Assembly (NCBI RefSeq): GCF_000719975.1
Contig: NZ_JOIJ01000020.1
Span: forward strand, 1 to 59,926
DNA length: 59,926 nucleotides
Direction: 5' to 3'
Origin: Prauserella rugosa
GTDB lineage: Bacteria > Actinomycetota > Actinomycetes > Mycobacteriales > Pseudonocardiaceae
This document shows, piece after piece, positions 25,200 through 34,420 of the stretch; position 1 is the first letter of the stretch, and each line of letters starts with the position of its first letter. A program made the translations under genes and the position numbers. The notes under the pieces were generated by a model. The model saw nothing but the letters and a program-made list of their open reading frames with translations, made no database searches and was not told where the DNA came from.

Positions 25200-25214
25200 T
25201 GAAAACGAATTTCA
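25200..25214. promoter_or_regulatory. Zur-box-like operator between divergent aztB and aztA
   Basis: TGAAAACGAATTTCA has arms TGAAA/TTTCA and closely matches the actinobacterial Zur box, remembered as TGAAAATGATTTTCA. It is a strikingly AT-rich island in a very GC-rich window and lies 17 bases from aztB and 36 from the proposed aztA start, so zinc-loaded Zur could shut both transcripts. Confidence 0.8.
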
Positions 25215-25249
25215 TTACAATGCGTGAAGCGGGACAACTCGGGAGAGGC

Positions 25250-26032
25250 ATGACACAGACGACGGGCGGAGCCGAATCGGATACCCGCCGTGACACCGGC
25301 GGGCACACGGCCGACGGCGGAGTGACACTCGAGGGCCTCAGCGCCGGTTACGACGGCACGCCCGTGCTCACCGACGTGTCGGCCCAACTGCCGCGCGGGG
25401 CGGTGACCGCGATCGTCGGACCCAACGGCGCGGGGAAGTCGACCCTGCTCGGAGCGATCGCCGGAGTGGTCCGGACCACGGCAGGGACGGTGCGGCTGCC
25501 CTCGGCCGTCCGGCCCGCACTCGTGGTGCAGCAGTCCCGCGTACCGGAGCGGCTGCCCATCACCGTCCGCGACGCGGTCCGCATGGGCCGCTGGGCACAC
25601 CGCGGGCCGTGGCGCCGGCTTCGCCGGGAGGACCACGAGCGTGTCGCCGAGGCGCTCACCCGCCTCGGGATCGCCGACCTCGCCGACCGCAGGCTGAGCG
25701 CACTGTCCGGTGGACAACGCCAGCGCGCCCTCGTCGCGCAGGGTCTCGTTCAGGACTCGCCCGTGTTGCTGCTCGACGAGCCGGTCGCGGGCCTCGACGT
25801 CACCGCCCAGGAGACGATCGCCGACGCACTGCGGGAGGCGGCCGACAATGGCACCGCCACCGTCCACGTCACCCACGACCTCGCCGCGGCCGAGGACGCG
25901 GACCACTGCCTGCTGCTGTCCGGCGGCGCGCTCGTGGGACAGGGCACGCCACGCGAGGTGCTCACCGACTCCGCCGTCGACCTCGCCTGGGGTCTCGGCC
26001 GCAGGCGCCGCGCCTCCCGGCCGGAGCGGTGA
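25250..26032 (+). CDS. aztA: Zinc ABC transporter ATP-binding protein AztA
   Basis: About 260 residues from the ATG at 25250. Other starts are possible: an ATG at 25220, or one at 25199 which would overlap the Zur box; the Shine-Dalgarno GGGAGAGG is close to the chosen ATG, so the start is uncertain. Walker A GPNGAGKST, ABC signature LSGGQRQRALVAQGL, Walker B VLLLDEPVAGLD and switch His in THDL are all intact. It drives zinc import with AztB and AztC. It is transcribed alone on the plus strand. Confidence 0.92.
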   Translation: MTQTTGGAESDTRRDTGGHTADGGVTLEGLSAGYDGTPVLTDVSAQLPRGAVTAIVGPNGAGKSTLLGAIAGVVRTTAGTVRLPSAVRPALVVQQSRVPERLPITVRDAVRMGRWAHRGPWRRLRREDHERVAEALTRLGIADLADRRLSALSGGQRQRALVAQGLVQDSPVLLLDEPVAGLDVTAQETIADALREAADNGTATVHVTHDLAAAEDADHCLLLSGGALVGQGTPREVLTDSAVDLAWGLGRRRRASRPER

Positions 26033-26100
26033 TCCGCACCGCCACGCACGCCCGATGACGCACGGCAGCCGCGCGCCCGCGTGACCTCACCCACTCCGCG

Positions 26101-26138
26101 GTGTACGCCCTGCGCCCGACCGTTCAGCATGCGTACAC
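26101..26138. repeat. Spaced inverted repeat upstream of benE
   Basis: GTGTACGC (26101-26108) and GCGTACAC (26131-26138) form a perfect 8-base inverted repeat separated by 22 bases, 55 bases before the benE start. The spacing of three helical turns between centres could fit a regulator binding two half-sites. No regulator gene is adjacent, so the meaning is open. Confidence 0.4.
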
Positions 26139-26192
26139 ACGGGTGTGGTGAGGCATGACCGCCGCACCGGCTACGGACGCGAGGAGGCGCTC

Positions 26193-27563
26193 ATGGTCAC
26201 CGATCGGTCGGCATCCGCGTCGTCCGAGTCGTCCCCACCGACTGCCTCATCGGCATCGTCCGCGCCTCCCGGGTCCGCTGGGTCCGCTCGGCCGTCCGGG
26301 CCCCCTGCCGGGACCGGCACGGCACCCCGGTTCGAACGTCCGTCGTGGCCGCCGCCGGGACTGGGCAAGTTGCGCCGGGATTCGGGCGTGTCCTACCTCG
26401 CGAACGGCCTCATCGGGCTCGTGTTCGCCGCGACCGGCCCGATCGCGGTGATCATGACCGTGGGCGTGCAGGGCGGACTGTCGACCCCGCAACTGTCGTC
26501 GTGGATCTTCGGGATCTTCTTCCTCAACGGCCTGCTCACGGCGCTCGCATCGTGGCTCTACCGCCAGCCGCTGGCGTTCTTCTGGACCATCCCCGGCACG
26601 GTGGTCGTCGGCGGCTCGCTCGACCACCTCACCTGGCCCGAGGTACTCGGGGCCTTCGTGGTCACCGCACTGGTCATCCTCGCCGTCGGCCTCACCGGCT
26701 GGGTGCGCCCGGTGATGGCCGCACTCCCGATGCCCATCGTGATGGCGATGGTCGCAGGCGTGTTCCTCCAGTTCGGCCTCGACCTGGTGGGCGCGTTCGG
26801 TCTCGACGCCGCCGTGGCCGTACCCATGGTCGGGGTGTTCCTCCTGCTCAGCGTGGTGACCACGCTGGGACGACGACTGCCACCGATCCTCGGTGCGCTC
26901 CTCGCCGGTGTCGCGGCCGTCGCACTGTCCGGCCGTTTCCAGCCGCCGGCAGGCGAGGCCGGGTGGTTGGCACAGCCGATGCTCCAGGCCCCGCAGTGGT
27001 CCTGGCAGGCGATGGTCGAGCTGGTCGTACCGCTCGTCGTCACGGTCCTGGTCGTGCAGAACGGGCAGGGAATCGCCGTACTGAGCCAGGCGGGACACCG
27101 GCCGCCGATCAATGTCGCCACGGTGGCGTGCGGCCTGTGGTCACTGCCCGCGGCGGCCGTCGGCGCGGTCTCGACGTGCCTGACCGGGCCGACGAACGCA
27201 CTGCTCACCGCGTCGGGGCAACGCCACCGTCACTACGTGGCCGGCGTCGTGTGCGGGGTGCTGGCGATGATCGTCGGCTTGCTGGCACCGGCGTTCGTCC
27301 GCCTGATGCTGGCGACGCCGGAAGCGTTCGTCGCCGTCCTCGGCGGCCTGGCGATGTTGCGTGCCCTGCAGGGTGCGTTCGTCACCGCGTTCGGCGGGCG
27401 CTTCACCCTCGGCGCCCTCGTGGCACTCCTGGTGACCGTGTCCGGCGTGACACCGCTGAACATCAGCGCCGCGTTCTGGGGCCTCGTCGCGGGCATGGCC
27501 GTGTCGGCCCTCATGGAACGCGACGACTTCGCCGCCGCGGCGGCCGACCGCGCGGCGGCGTGA
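26193..27563 (+). CDS. benE: BenE-family benzoate/H+ symporter-like transporter
   Basis: 456 residues; the ATG at 26193 has GAGGAGG in front. Residues 1-60 are a Ser/Pro/Ala-rich tail not usual in BenE (~390-400 residues). Then about 12 hydrophobic helices follow, with GVSYLANGLIGLVFAATGPI, FFWTIPGTVVVGGSL, LTGPTNALLTASGQRHRHY and SGVTPLNISAAFWGLVAGM, matching the BenE family. Members import benzoate, but no benzoate degradation genes are in the window, so the substrate here is unproved. Stands alone and converges on the PAC2 gene with a 6-base gap. Confidence 0.88.
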   Translation: MVTDRSASASSESSPPTASSASSAPPGSAGSARPSGPPAGTGTAPRFERPSWPPPGLGKLRRDSGVSYLANGLIGLVFAATGPIAVIMTVGVQGGLSTPQLSSWIFGIFFLNGLLTALASWLYRQPLAFFWTIPGTVVVGGSLDHLTWPEVLGAFVVTALVILAVGLTGWVRPVMAALPMPIVMAMVAGVFLQFGLDLVGAFGLDAAVAVPMVGVFLLLSVVTTLGRRLPPILGALLAGVAAVALSGRFQPPAGEAGWLAQPMLQAPQWSWQAMVELVVPLVVTVLVVQNGQGIAVLSQAGHRPPINVATVACGLWSLPAAAVGAVSTCLTGPTNALLTASGQRHRHYVAGVVCGVLAMIVGLLAPAFVRLMLATPEAFVAVLGGLAMLRALQGAFVTAFGGRFTLGALVALLVTVSGVTPLNISAAFWGLVAGMAVSALMERDDFAAAAADRAAA

Positions 27564-27569
27564 GCCCGC

Positions 27570-28472
27570 TCAGTCCTGGTCCGGCCCCGTCTCGCCGGCG
27601 AGGAACCGTTCGAACTCGTCGGCCAGGTCGTCGCCGGTCGGCATCTCCTCGCCGCCGACCAGCAGGTTGTTCTCCGACGAGGTGAACGCGTCGTACTGCT
27701 GCTCGAGGCTGCGGACCACGTCGGCGGCCTCGTCCGAGTCCGACACCTGCCGGTTGATCTCGACCTCCGCACGCCGCGCCGACTCACGCAGGGCGTCGTC
27801 GGGCAGCGTCAGACCCGACACCTTCTGCACCGCGTCGACCAGCGTGAGCGCCGCCTGCGGATACCGCGACTGCGACAGGTAGTGCGGCACGTGCGCCGCG
27901 AACCCGACCGCGTCGTGGCCCGCCTGGCCGAGGCGGTACTCGACCAGCGCCTCCGCGCTGCCCGGCACCTGCGTGCGGTTGAAGGTGGGGCTGAACTGCC
28001 GCACGAGGTCGGTGCGGGTGCCGTGTGCCGTCACTCCCAGCGTGCGCGTGTGCGGCACGGCCATCGGAATGCCCTGGAACTGCACGCTCAGGCGCACGCG
28101 CCACCGCTCGACGAGCCTGCGCACTGCCTCGGCGAACGCCTCCCACTCCCGATCCGGTTCCGGACCGCTCAGCAGCAACATCGGTGTCTCGTCGGCGTCG
28201 TGCAGCAGCCGGACCGTCAGTTGCGGCGCGTTGTAGTCGGCCCAGCTGTCGCCGTCCCACGTCATCACGGGCCTGCGGGAGCGGTAGTCGATCAGCCGGT
28301 CGACGTCGAACCGCGCGACGACCGGGCCGTCGAACGCCTCCGTCAGGTGCTCGGTCAGCAGCTCGCCCGCGCTGCCCGCGTCGACATAGCCGTCGAGGTG
28401 GTACAGCAGCACCGCGCCGTCGAGCACGGGCACATCCGAATCGACCAGGTACAACTCGTCCGCATCGGCCAT
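27570..28472 (-). CDS. PAC2-family protein
   Basis: 300 residues. N-terminal LYLVDSDVPVLDGAVLLYHL, the GYVDAGSAGELLTEHL block and DYRSRRPVMTWDGDSW are typical of the actinobacterial PAC2 family, related to eukaryotic proteasome-assembly chaperones. Near the C-terminus are SLEQQYDAF and the acidic end LADEFERFLAGET, as in mycobacterial homologues. The biochemical role in bacteria is not settled. It lies downstream of der on the same strand after a hairpin, at the edge of the conserved cell-cycle block. Confidence 0.88.
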   Translation of the reverse strand: MADADELYLVDSDVPVLDGAVLLYHLDGYVDAGSAGELLTEHLTEAFDGPVVARFDVDRLIDYRSRRPVMTWDGDSWADYNAPQLTVRLLHDADETPMLLLSGPEPDREWEAFAEAVRRLVERWRVRLSVQFQGIPMAVPHTRTLGVTAHGTRTDLVRQFSPTFNRTQVPGSAEALVEYRLGQAGHDAVGFAAHVPHYLSQSRYPQAALTLVDAVQKVSGLTLPDDALRESARRAEVEINRQVSDSDEAADVVRSLEQQYDAFTSSENNLLVGGEEMPTGDDLADEFERFLAGETGPDQD

Positions 28473-28501
28473 CTCGACACCTCTCTGTTCGCCCCCACCG
28501 C

Positions 28502-28525
28502 GTCGGCGGGCGCTGGCCCGCCGAC
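28502..28525 (-). terminator. Hairpin between der and the PAC2 gene
   Basis: GTCGGCGGGC, GCTG, GCCCGCCGAC gives a perfect 10-bp stem with a 4-base loop, 40 bases past the der stop. No T-tract follows on the minus strand, so it may be a weak terminator or an attenuator. Confidence 0.5.
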
Positions 28526-28564
28526 CCTCCGATGGATGGTCGTCGGCGCCTCAGTGCGCTCGAC

Positions 28565-29986
28565 CTACCGCTGCTTCCTCGGCTTCTTCTCCCGGACCCG
28601 CACGTTGATGCGCACGGGCGATCCGCGGAAGCCGAAGCGTTCCCGGAACTTGCGCTCGACGAACCGGCGGTAGCCGGCCTCGAGGAAGCCCGTCGTGAAC
28701 AACACCAACGTGGGCGGCCGGATTCCCGCCTGGGTGGCGAAGAGCACCTTCGGCTGCTTGCCGCCGCGCACCGGAGGCGGCGTGGCCGCCACCAGGTCCG
28801 AGAGCCAGCTGTTGAGCTGGCCGGTGGGCACCCGCTGGTCCCACGACTCCAGCGCCGTACGCAGCGCGGGCGCCAGCTTGCGCACCGCGCGCCCCGTCAG
28901 CGCGGACACGTTGACCCGCTCGGCCCACGGAACCCGGACCAGGCCGCGGTCGAGCTCGCGTTCGAGCTGGCGCCTGCGATCGTCGTCGACCAGGTCCCAC
29001 TTGTTGAACGCCAGCACGAGCGCGCGCCCCGACTCCGCGACCATCGTGATGATGCGCAGGTCCTGTTCGGACAGTGGCTCGCTCGCGTCGAGCAGGACGA
29101 TCACGACCTCGGCCGCATCGATGGCCGTCTTGGTGCGCAGCGACGCGTAGTACTCCATGCCGCTGGCCGTCTGCACCCGCTTGCGCAACCCCGCGGTGTC
29201 GACGAACCGCCACGCCTGCCCGTCGAGTTCGACGAGCGAGTCCACCGGGTCGACGGTCGTGCCCGCGACGTCGTCCACAACGGACCGTTCTTCCCCGGTC
29301 AGCTTGTTCAGCAGGCTGGACTTGCCCACATTCGGCTTTCCGACGAGCGCCACCCTGCGCGGGCCCGACGAGGCGCCGAACGACTCGCGCGGCGCCTCGG
29401 GCAGCGCCTCCATGATCGCGTCGAGCAGATCGCCGGAACTGCGCCCGTGCAAGGCGCTCACCGGCCGCGGTTCACCGAGGCCGAGCGACCACAGGGATGC
29501 CGTCTCGGCGATCAGGCGCTGGTCGTCGACCTTGTTGGCGGCGAGGATCACCGGTCGCTTCGACCGGCGCAACACCTTGGCGACCGCCTCGTCGGTCGCG
29601 GTCGCCCCGACCGTCGCGTCGACGACGAGCAGCACGGCGTCCGATGTGGACATCGCCAGTTCCGCCTGGGCGGCGACCGACCCCTGCAGGCCGTCCGCGT
29701 CGGGCTCCCATCCACCGGTATCCACGACCGTGAACCGCCTGCCGCTCCACATCGCGTCGTAGGCGACCCGGTCGCGGGTCACGCCCGGCACATCCTGGAC
29801 GACGGCCTCCCTGCGGCCCAGAATCCGGTTGACCAGGGTCGACTTGCCCACGTTGGGCCTGCCGACCACGGCCAGCACCGGCTGTGCCGCGACGGCGCCC
29901 TCGTCGTCGGCCCCGGCCTGTTCACCCAGTTCGTCGAGGCGGGCGAACTCGGCCTCGTCGGACCACGTGCCGTCTGCTTCGGTCAT
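28565..29986 (-). CDS. der: Ribosome biogenesis GTPase Der (EngA)
   Basis: 473 residues. Two GTPase domains in tandem: first GRPNVGKST with VDTGG and NKVD; second GKPNVGKSS with VDTAG and NKWD, then a KH-like C-terminal domain ([19 protein letters not shown]). A ~35-residue acidic leader precedes the first domain. Der acts in 50S subunit assembly. The ATG overlaps the plsC-like stop by ATGA, and the order cmk-plsC-der is that of many actinomycetes. Confidence 0.97.
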   Translation of the reverse strand: MTEADGTWSDEAEFARLDELGEQAGADDEGAVAAQPVLAVVGRPNVGKSTLVNRILGRREAVVQDVPGVTRDRVAYDAMWSGRRFTVVDTGGWEPDADGLQGSVAAQAELAMSTSDAVLLVVDATVGATATDEAVAKVLRRSKRPVILAANKVDDQRLIAETASLWSLGLGEPRPVSALHGRSSGDLLDAIMEALPEAPRESFGASSGPRRVALVGKPNVGKSSLLNKLTGEERSVVDDVAGTTVDPVDSLVELDGQAWRFVDTAGLRKRVQTASGMEYYASLRTKTAIDAAEVVIVLLDASEPLSEQDLRIITMVAESGRALVLAFNKWDLVDDDRRRQLERELDRGLVRVPWAERVNVSALTGRAVRKLAPALRTALESWDQRVPTGQLNSWLSDLVAATPPPVRGGKQPKVLFATQAGIRPPTLVLFTTGFLEAGYRRFVERKFRERFGFRGSPVRINVRVREKKPRKQR

Positions 29987-30666
29987 GGCTTTCGTTTCTC
30001 TTCCCTGTCGCTGGTCCTGGCCGCATCCACGTGCGCGACCAGATCGGCGAGCGTTCCGCGCAGGCGCTCGGTGGCCTCGGCCAATCCGCTCCGCCCACGT
30101 CCGACGTCCAGTGTGAACGGCTCCCCCGCCACCACGTCCACCACGGGACGGAGCCGTCTGCGCGTACGTTCCGGCGGGCGCAGCGTGCCGCGGACCGCGA
30201 CCGGCTGCACCGCCGCGCCGGACATGCGCACGAGCCACGCCGCGCCGTGGTGCGCCGAGCTCACGTCGCCCGCACCGCGGGTGCCCTCGGGAAACACTCC
30301 CACGAGCCCGCCGTCGGCGAGCACCCCGGTCGCCGTGGTCAGCGCCGTGCGGTCCGGCGCGCCCCGGGTGACCGGGACCTGGCCGATCCTGCGCAGCCAC
30401 GGCCCGGCGACGCCGTCGAACATCTCGTCCTTCACGAGGAACACCGAACGCCGCGGCAATAATCCGAAGATCAGCTGCGGTTCGATCATCGTGCTGTGGT
30501 TGGCGACCAGCACCACGGGCCCCGTGCGCGGCACCCGGTCCATGCCACTGACCCGAAGCCGGTACGCCGGCCGGTAGAGATGCCGCGCGATCGTGCGCCC
30601 GACGTCGTGCAGCCAGGGCACCGAACCCTCGGGCAGTCCGCTCGCCGGGCCGCCGGATCCGGTCAC
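29983..30666 (-). CDS. 1-acylglycerol-3-phosphate acyltransferase-like protein (PlsC family)
   Basis: 227 residues from the GTG at 30666, which overlaps the cmk stop (GTGA) and sits seven bases after GGAGG; a GTG two codons upstream is too close. It shows [12 protein letters not shown] where the family has N-H-x-x-x-x-D, so His57 is followed by Glu62 in place of the catalytic Asp. The other motifs are present: [11 protein letters not shown] (residues 125-135) and a basic [11 protein letters not shown]. The enzyme should acylate lysophosphatidate or a similar acceptor at the membrane. Asp to Glu in the HX4D dyad may lower activity or change the role. Confidence 0.87.
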   Translation of the reverse strand: MTGSGGPASGLPEGSVPWLHDVGRTIARHLYRPAYRLRVSGMDRVPRTGPVVLVANHSTMIEPQLIFGLLPRRSVFLVKDEMFDGVAGPWLRRIGQVPVTRGAPDRTALTTATGVLADGGLVGVFPEGTRGAGDVSSAHHGAAWLVRMSGAAVQPVAVRGTLRPPERTRRRLRPVVDVVAGEPFTLDVGRGRSGLAEATERLRGTLADLVAHVDAARTSDREEKRKP

Positions 30667-31403
30667 CGGCACGCCTCCGCGGCCTGCGCACCCCGCACGT
30701 CCTGGTCGAGCAGCCCACGGTGGCCCGCCAGTTCGGTCAGCGCCGTGAGCACCTGCTCGATCGACAGCTCCGACGTGTCGAGCTCCACCGCGTCGTCCGC
30801 AGCACGCAGCGGCGAGGTGGCCCTGCTGGAGTCCAGTTCGTCGCGGCGTCGAACCGACGCGAGCACCGCGGCCTGGTCGACCGGACGCCCTGCTGCCGTG
30901 TCCTGCGCACCCCGCCGTGCGGCCCGCACCTCGGACGATGCGGTGAGGAACACCTTCAGCGGTGCGTCGGGGGCCACGACGGTGCCGATGTCGCGTCCGT
31001 CGACCACGATGCCTCCGACCCGCTCGACCGTCTCGGCGATGATCGCGCGCTGCCTGCGGACCAGCAGCTCACGCACCTCAGGCACAGCCGAGACCGCCGA
31101 GACCGCGGCATCGACCCGGGCAGTGCGGATGGACTCCCCGACGTCGGCGCCGTCGAGGCGTGCCCCCGGAGCGGACGGGTCCGTCGCGATGTCCAGTCGC
31201 AGCCGCTCGGCCAGCGACGCCACCTCCGCGGCGTCCGCGGGGTCGACGTCGGCCTCGAGCGCGGCGAGCGTCACGACGCGGTACATCGCACCCGTATCGA
31301 GGAATCCGGCTCCGAGGTTGGCCGCCAGCTTCCTCGCCACCGTGGTCTTGCCGGTTCCCGACGGTCCGTCGAGCGCGACCACACCGCGTAGGGCTCCCGT
31401 CAC
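30663..31403 (-). CDS. cmk: Cytidylate kinase
   Basis: 246 residues. P-loop [15 protein letters not shown], then [16 protein letters not shown] (CMP-binding region), [14 protein letters not shown] and [17 protein letters not shown], which holds the LID arginines. It phosphorylates CMP and dCMP with ATP. In most actinomycetes the rluB-type gene is directly upstream; here a ~10-kb block of ion-transport and peroxide genes separates them. The C-terminus extends a little beyond the usual end with an AQAAEACR tail. Confidence 0.96.
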   Translation of the reverse strand: MTGALRGVVALDGPSGTGKTTVARKLAANLGAGFLDTGAMYRVVTLAALEADVDPADAAEVASLAERLRLDIATDPSAPGARLDGADVGESIRTARVDAAVSAVSAVPEVRELLVRRQRAIIAETVERVGGIVVDGRDIGTVVAPDAPLKVFLTASSEVRAARRGAQDTAAGRPVDQAAVLASVRRRDELDSSRATSPLRAADDAVELDTSELSIEQVLTALTELAGHRGLLDQDVRGAQAAEACR

Positions 31404-31525
31404 CGGCGTTCTCCTCAGCTACTCGCGTCCGTGTGTCCAGGCCGTGCGGACGCGTCTCTACGGCGCCGGGACCGCTCTCGCGGCGCCGGACGTCGCCCGT
31501 GCCAGCGTCCTATTCTGCCTTCCGG

Positions 31526-31867
31526 TCACTTCCGCCCGGCACGCAGGCGTTCGGACAGCTCGTCCACGACCAGCGTGGACCGGTCGACCGCCCCGGTCCG
31601 GTACGCCGCACGGCCGAACAACTGCGACAGCACCGGCGCGGTGATCACCTGGAACAAACCCGCAACCAGCAGGCCCACCGCGTACTGCGGCTCCAGTCGC
31701 ACCGCCACGCCCGCCAGGATCAGCAGCAGTCCCAGTGTCTGCGGCTTCGTGGCCGCCTGCAGCCTGCTCAGGGTGTCGGGCAGGCGCACCATGCCCCACG
31801 CCCCGATCACGCAGAACAGGGCGCCGGAGATGAGCAGCACCGCGCTGATCCAGTCCGCTGTGCTCAT
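31526..31867 (-). CDS. mrpG: Na+/H+ antiporter subunit MrpG
   Basis: 113 residues, three hydrophobic helices. The motifs GAWGMVRLPDTLSRLQAATK and TLGLLLILAGVAV are the conserved MrpG/MnhG signature. Last gene of the seven-gene operon; its ATG overlaps the mrpF stop. It is a small membrane subunit needed for assembly or activity of the complex. A 122-base gap to cmk follows. Confidence 0.93.
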   Translation of the reverse strand: MSTADWISAVLLISGALFCVIGAWGMVRLPDTLSRLQAATKPQTLGLLLILAGVAVRLEPQYAVGLLVAGLFQVITAPVLSQLFGRAAYRTGAVDRSTLVVDELSERLRAGRK

Positions 31868-32130
31868 CGGTACTCCTCCCTCCGTTCGACGAGCCGGACG
31901 ACCGAGATCGTGCCGACGAAGCCGAGCAGTGCCACCACCACGATGAGGGCGATGTAGATACCCCGCAGCGACATCGCCATGCCCACCGCCGTGCCTGCGA
32001 CGATCAGCACCACCAACACGTCCACCGCAAGGATGCGGTCCAGCGTGCGCGGGCCACGCACGATCCGCACCAGGGTCAGCAGTCCGGCCAGCCCCAGCAG
32101 ACCGAACGTGATCGCGAAGACGACGCTCAT
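31864..32130 (-). CDS. mrpF: Na+/H+ antiporter subunit MrpF
   Basis: 88 residues with three hydrophobic helices; the signature VRIVRGPRTLDRILAVDVL is typical of MrpF/MnhF. The ATG overlaps the mrpE stop by ATGA and its own stop overlaps mrpG the same way. Small integral subunit of the Mrp complex. Confidence 0.93.
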   Translation of the reverse strand: MSVVFAITFGLLGLAGLLTLVRIVRGPRTLDRILAVDVLVVLIVAGTAVGMAMSLRGIYIALIVVVALLGFVGTISVVRLVERREEYR

Positions 32131-32888
32131 CGGTCCTCCCGCCTGGTGTCGTCGGTCCCCTCGGCACCGCTCCCAGCCGCCGTGTCCTCGGCGCTGTCCG
32201 GGGACTCGGCGTCGGCGGTGTGCGAGGGCGCGTGGCCGTCCGTTCCCGCGCTACGGGAGGCGGCCTCCGACGCGGCCACCGCCTCGACGGGGGCCGGCCG
32301 CTGGGGACGGCACACGGACGAGCGATCACGCTGCCGCTTCGCCTCCTCGGCGCGGCTGCGCGCGGCAGGTGCCTCCTGCTCGTCGCCGAACGCCCACACG
32401 ACCACGCGCTGCATATCGATCACGTCGTCGTAGGCCTTGTGGGCGTCCTCGGCGGTGCGCACGCCGGTCGTGTACACGTACCAGATACCGCCCGGCCGAT
32501 CGATCTGCAGCACGAACGTGCCGGGCGCGAGCGACACGACGTTCGCGGCGGACGCGATGACGTGGTCGACGTCCGAGAGAACCGGAACCGCGATGATGGC
32601 GGCCGAGACCCTGCCGGACGCCCGCAGGCTGTCGACGAAGAACCGGGCCGCCGAGCCGAACAGGTCGATCACGACGTACACCGTCAGATACGCCAGCCGA
32701 TGCGGCCTGCGGAAGATGTTCCACCGATGCGAGGGCAACGGGAACAGCACCAGGACGACGAGAGCCACGAGCAGGCCGTACACCGCCGTGGCGACGTCGA
32801 ACGTCCCCCACAGCAGCATCCAGACGATGACGAGCCAGATCACCAGCGACGGCGCGACGCGGGTGCCGGGCATGCTGCGCTGGGGCAT
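32127..32888 (-). CDS. mrpE: Na+/H+ antiporter subunit MrpE with long acidic tail
   Basis: 253 residues; the usual MrpE is ~160-200. The N-terminal two-thirds match MrpE (SLVIWLVIVWMLLWGTFDVA; RASGRVSAAIIAVPV; VVSLAPGTFVLQIDR). From about residue 175 the chain turns into a charged Ala/Ser/Glu/Asp-rich tail with no hydrophobic segment, probably disordered in the cytosol. The start overlaps the mrpD stop as TGATG. Confidence 0.92.
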   Translation of the reverse strand: MPQRSMPGTRVAPSLVIWLVIVWMLLWGTFDVATAVYGLLVALVVLVLFPLPSHRWNIFRRPHRLAYLTVYVVIDLFGSAARFFVDSLRASGRVSAAIIAVPVLSDVDHVIASAANVVSLAPGTFVLQIDRPGGIWYVYTTGVRTAEDAHKAYDDVIDMQRVVVWAFGDEQEAPAARSRAEEAKRQRDRSSVCRPQRPAPVEAVAASEAASRSAGTDGHAPSHTADAESPDSAEDTAAGSGAEGTDDTRREDR

Positions 32889-34420
32889 CAGCCGTTCCCC
32901 TCTCCGAGCACCGCGGAGCGGTAACCCTCGTCGTGCAGCAGGTCGTGGGCGGCACGTTCGCTCATGTCGGCGAGCGGACCCGCGAACACGGCGATCAGCA
33001 CGCTGATCAGCACCAGACCGCCGGTCGCCCCGAGCATCGCCGCCGACGTGGAGCCCGTTCCCACGGTGACGTCGTCGTTCGGATCGGCGTCCGGCGACGG
33101 TTCGGTGGGCGGGCCCCAGAACGCGCCGACCCAGATCTTCGTGACGGCGTAGAGCGTCAGCAAGCTCGTGAGGACGGCACCCGCGGTCACCGCGATCGCC
33201 ATCGGGGTTCCGGTCGCTGCGCCCGCCTGCAACAGGGCGATCTTGGCGACGAAGCCCGAGAACGGTGGGATGCCGGCCAGGCTCATCGCGGGGATGGCGA
33301 ACAGCACGGCCACCAGCGGATACGCCCTGGCCACCCCCGACATCGCCTGCAACGACACGGTGCCGGTGTGCCGCGTAACCAGACCGCTGACCAGGAACAA
33401 CGCGCCCTGCACCGTGATGTGGTGCACCACGTAGAGGATCACGCCCGCGAGGCCGATCACGGTGAACAGCGCGAGACCGAACAGCATGTAGCCGATGTGG
33501 CTGACGAGCAGGAACGACAGCATTCGGTTGAGGTCGTTCTGCGCGATCGCGCCGAGCGCACCGACGATCATCGTCACGAGCGCCACGGCCAGCAGCACCG
33601 CCCAGCTGTCGTCATGGACGAACACGAGCGTCTGGGTGCGGATGAGCGCGTACACGCCGACCTTCGTCAGCAGCGCCGCGAACACGGCCGTGATCGGCGC
33701 CGGTGCCGTCGGATAGCTGTCGGGCAGCCAGAAGTGCAGCGGAACCAGCGCCGCCTTGATGCCGAACACGATGACGATGAACAGCGCCAGGCTCGACTGC
33801 ACCCCGGCGGGCAGCGCGGCGATCTTCTCCGGCAGCGCGGCGAGGTTGACCGTGCCCGTGGCCGTGTAGACCAGCGCGATCATCGTGATGAACAGCAGCG
33901 ACGACGTGAGGCTGACGATCACGTAGGTCATGCTCGGGCGGACCCGCTCGGCGGTCACGCGCCGCGTGATCAGCACGTACGAGGCGCCGAGCATGATCTC
34001 GAACGCGACGAACAGGTTGAACAGGTCACCGGTCAGATACGCCAGGGACACGCCCGCGCACAACACCAGGTACATCGGGTGGAAGGCGGTCGAGGCGGTC
34101 CTGCGCCCGAAATCGGTGATGCGCTGACCGATCGAGAAGATCAGCACCGCGAGCGTGACCAGGGCCGACACGAGAAGCAACAGCGAGGAGAGCCGGTCGG
34201 CGACCAGCGTGATCCCGAACGGCGGGCCGTAGCCGCCGAGCCGCAGGACCACCGGCCCCGTCTGGTCGGCGTGCACGAGCAGTACCGCCGCCACCACGGC
34301 GATCACCGAGAGCACGACCACGCCCAGCAACCGCTGCACGCGTGGCGACCGTCCGGCGACCAGCGAAAGGGCAGCCGCCAGCAGCGGCAGCAGCACGGGG
34401 AGTGCGACCAGGACACTCAT
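32888..34420 (-). CDS. mrpD: Na+/H+ antiporter subunit MrpD
   Basis: 510 residues, about 14 membrane helices. It belongs to the NuoM/NuoN-like proton-translocating family: LFNLFVAFEIMLGASYVLI carries the conserved Glu, and IKAALVPLHFWLPDSYPTAPAP and LLTKVGVYALIRT carry the channel lysines. With MrpA it forms the ion path. The ATG overlaps the mrpC stop. Confidence 0.95.
   Translation of the reverse strand: MSVLVALPVLLPLLAAALSLVAGRSPRVQRLLGVVVLSVIAVVAAVLLVHADQTGPVVLRLGGYGPPFGITLVADRLSSLLLLVSALVTLAVLIFSIGQRITDFGRRTASTAFHPMYLVLCAGVSLAYLTGDLFNLFVAFEIMLGASYVLITRRVTAERVRPSMTYVIVSLTSSLLFITMIALVYTATGTVNLAALPEKIAALPAGVQSSLALFIVIVFGIKAALVPLHFWLPDSYPTAPAPITAVFAALLTKVGVYALIRTQTLVFVHDDSWAVLLAVALVTMIVGALGAIAQNDLNRMLSFLLVSHIGYMLFGLALFTVIGLAGVILYVVHHITVQGALFLVSGLVTRHTGTVSLQAMSGVARAYPLVAVLFAIPAMSLAGIPPFSGFVAKIALLQAGAATGTPMAIAVTAGAVLTSLLTLYAVTKIWVGAFWGPPTEPSPDADPNDDVTVGTGSTSAAMLGATGGLVLISVLIAVFAGPLADMSERAAHDLLHDEGYRSAVLGEGNG

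Noticed and set aside
28025..30577. 850-codon open frame on the plus strand
   Set aside because: It runs across der, plsC and part of the PAC2 gene on the opposite strand, with Arg/Pro/His-rich nonsense composition.
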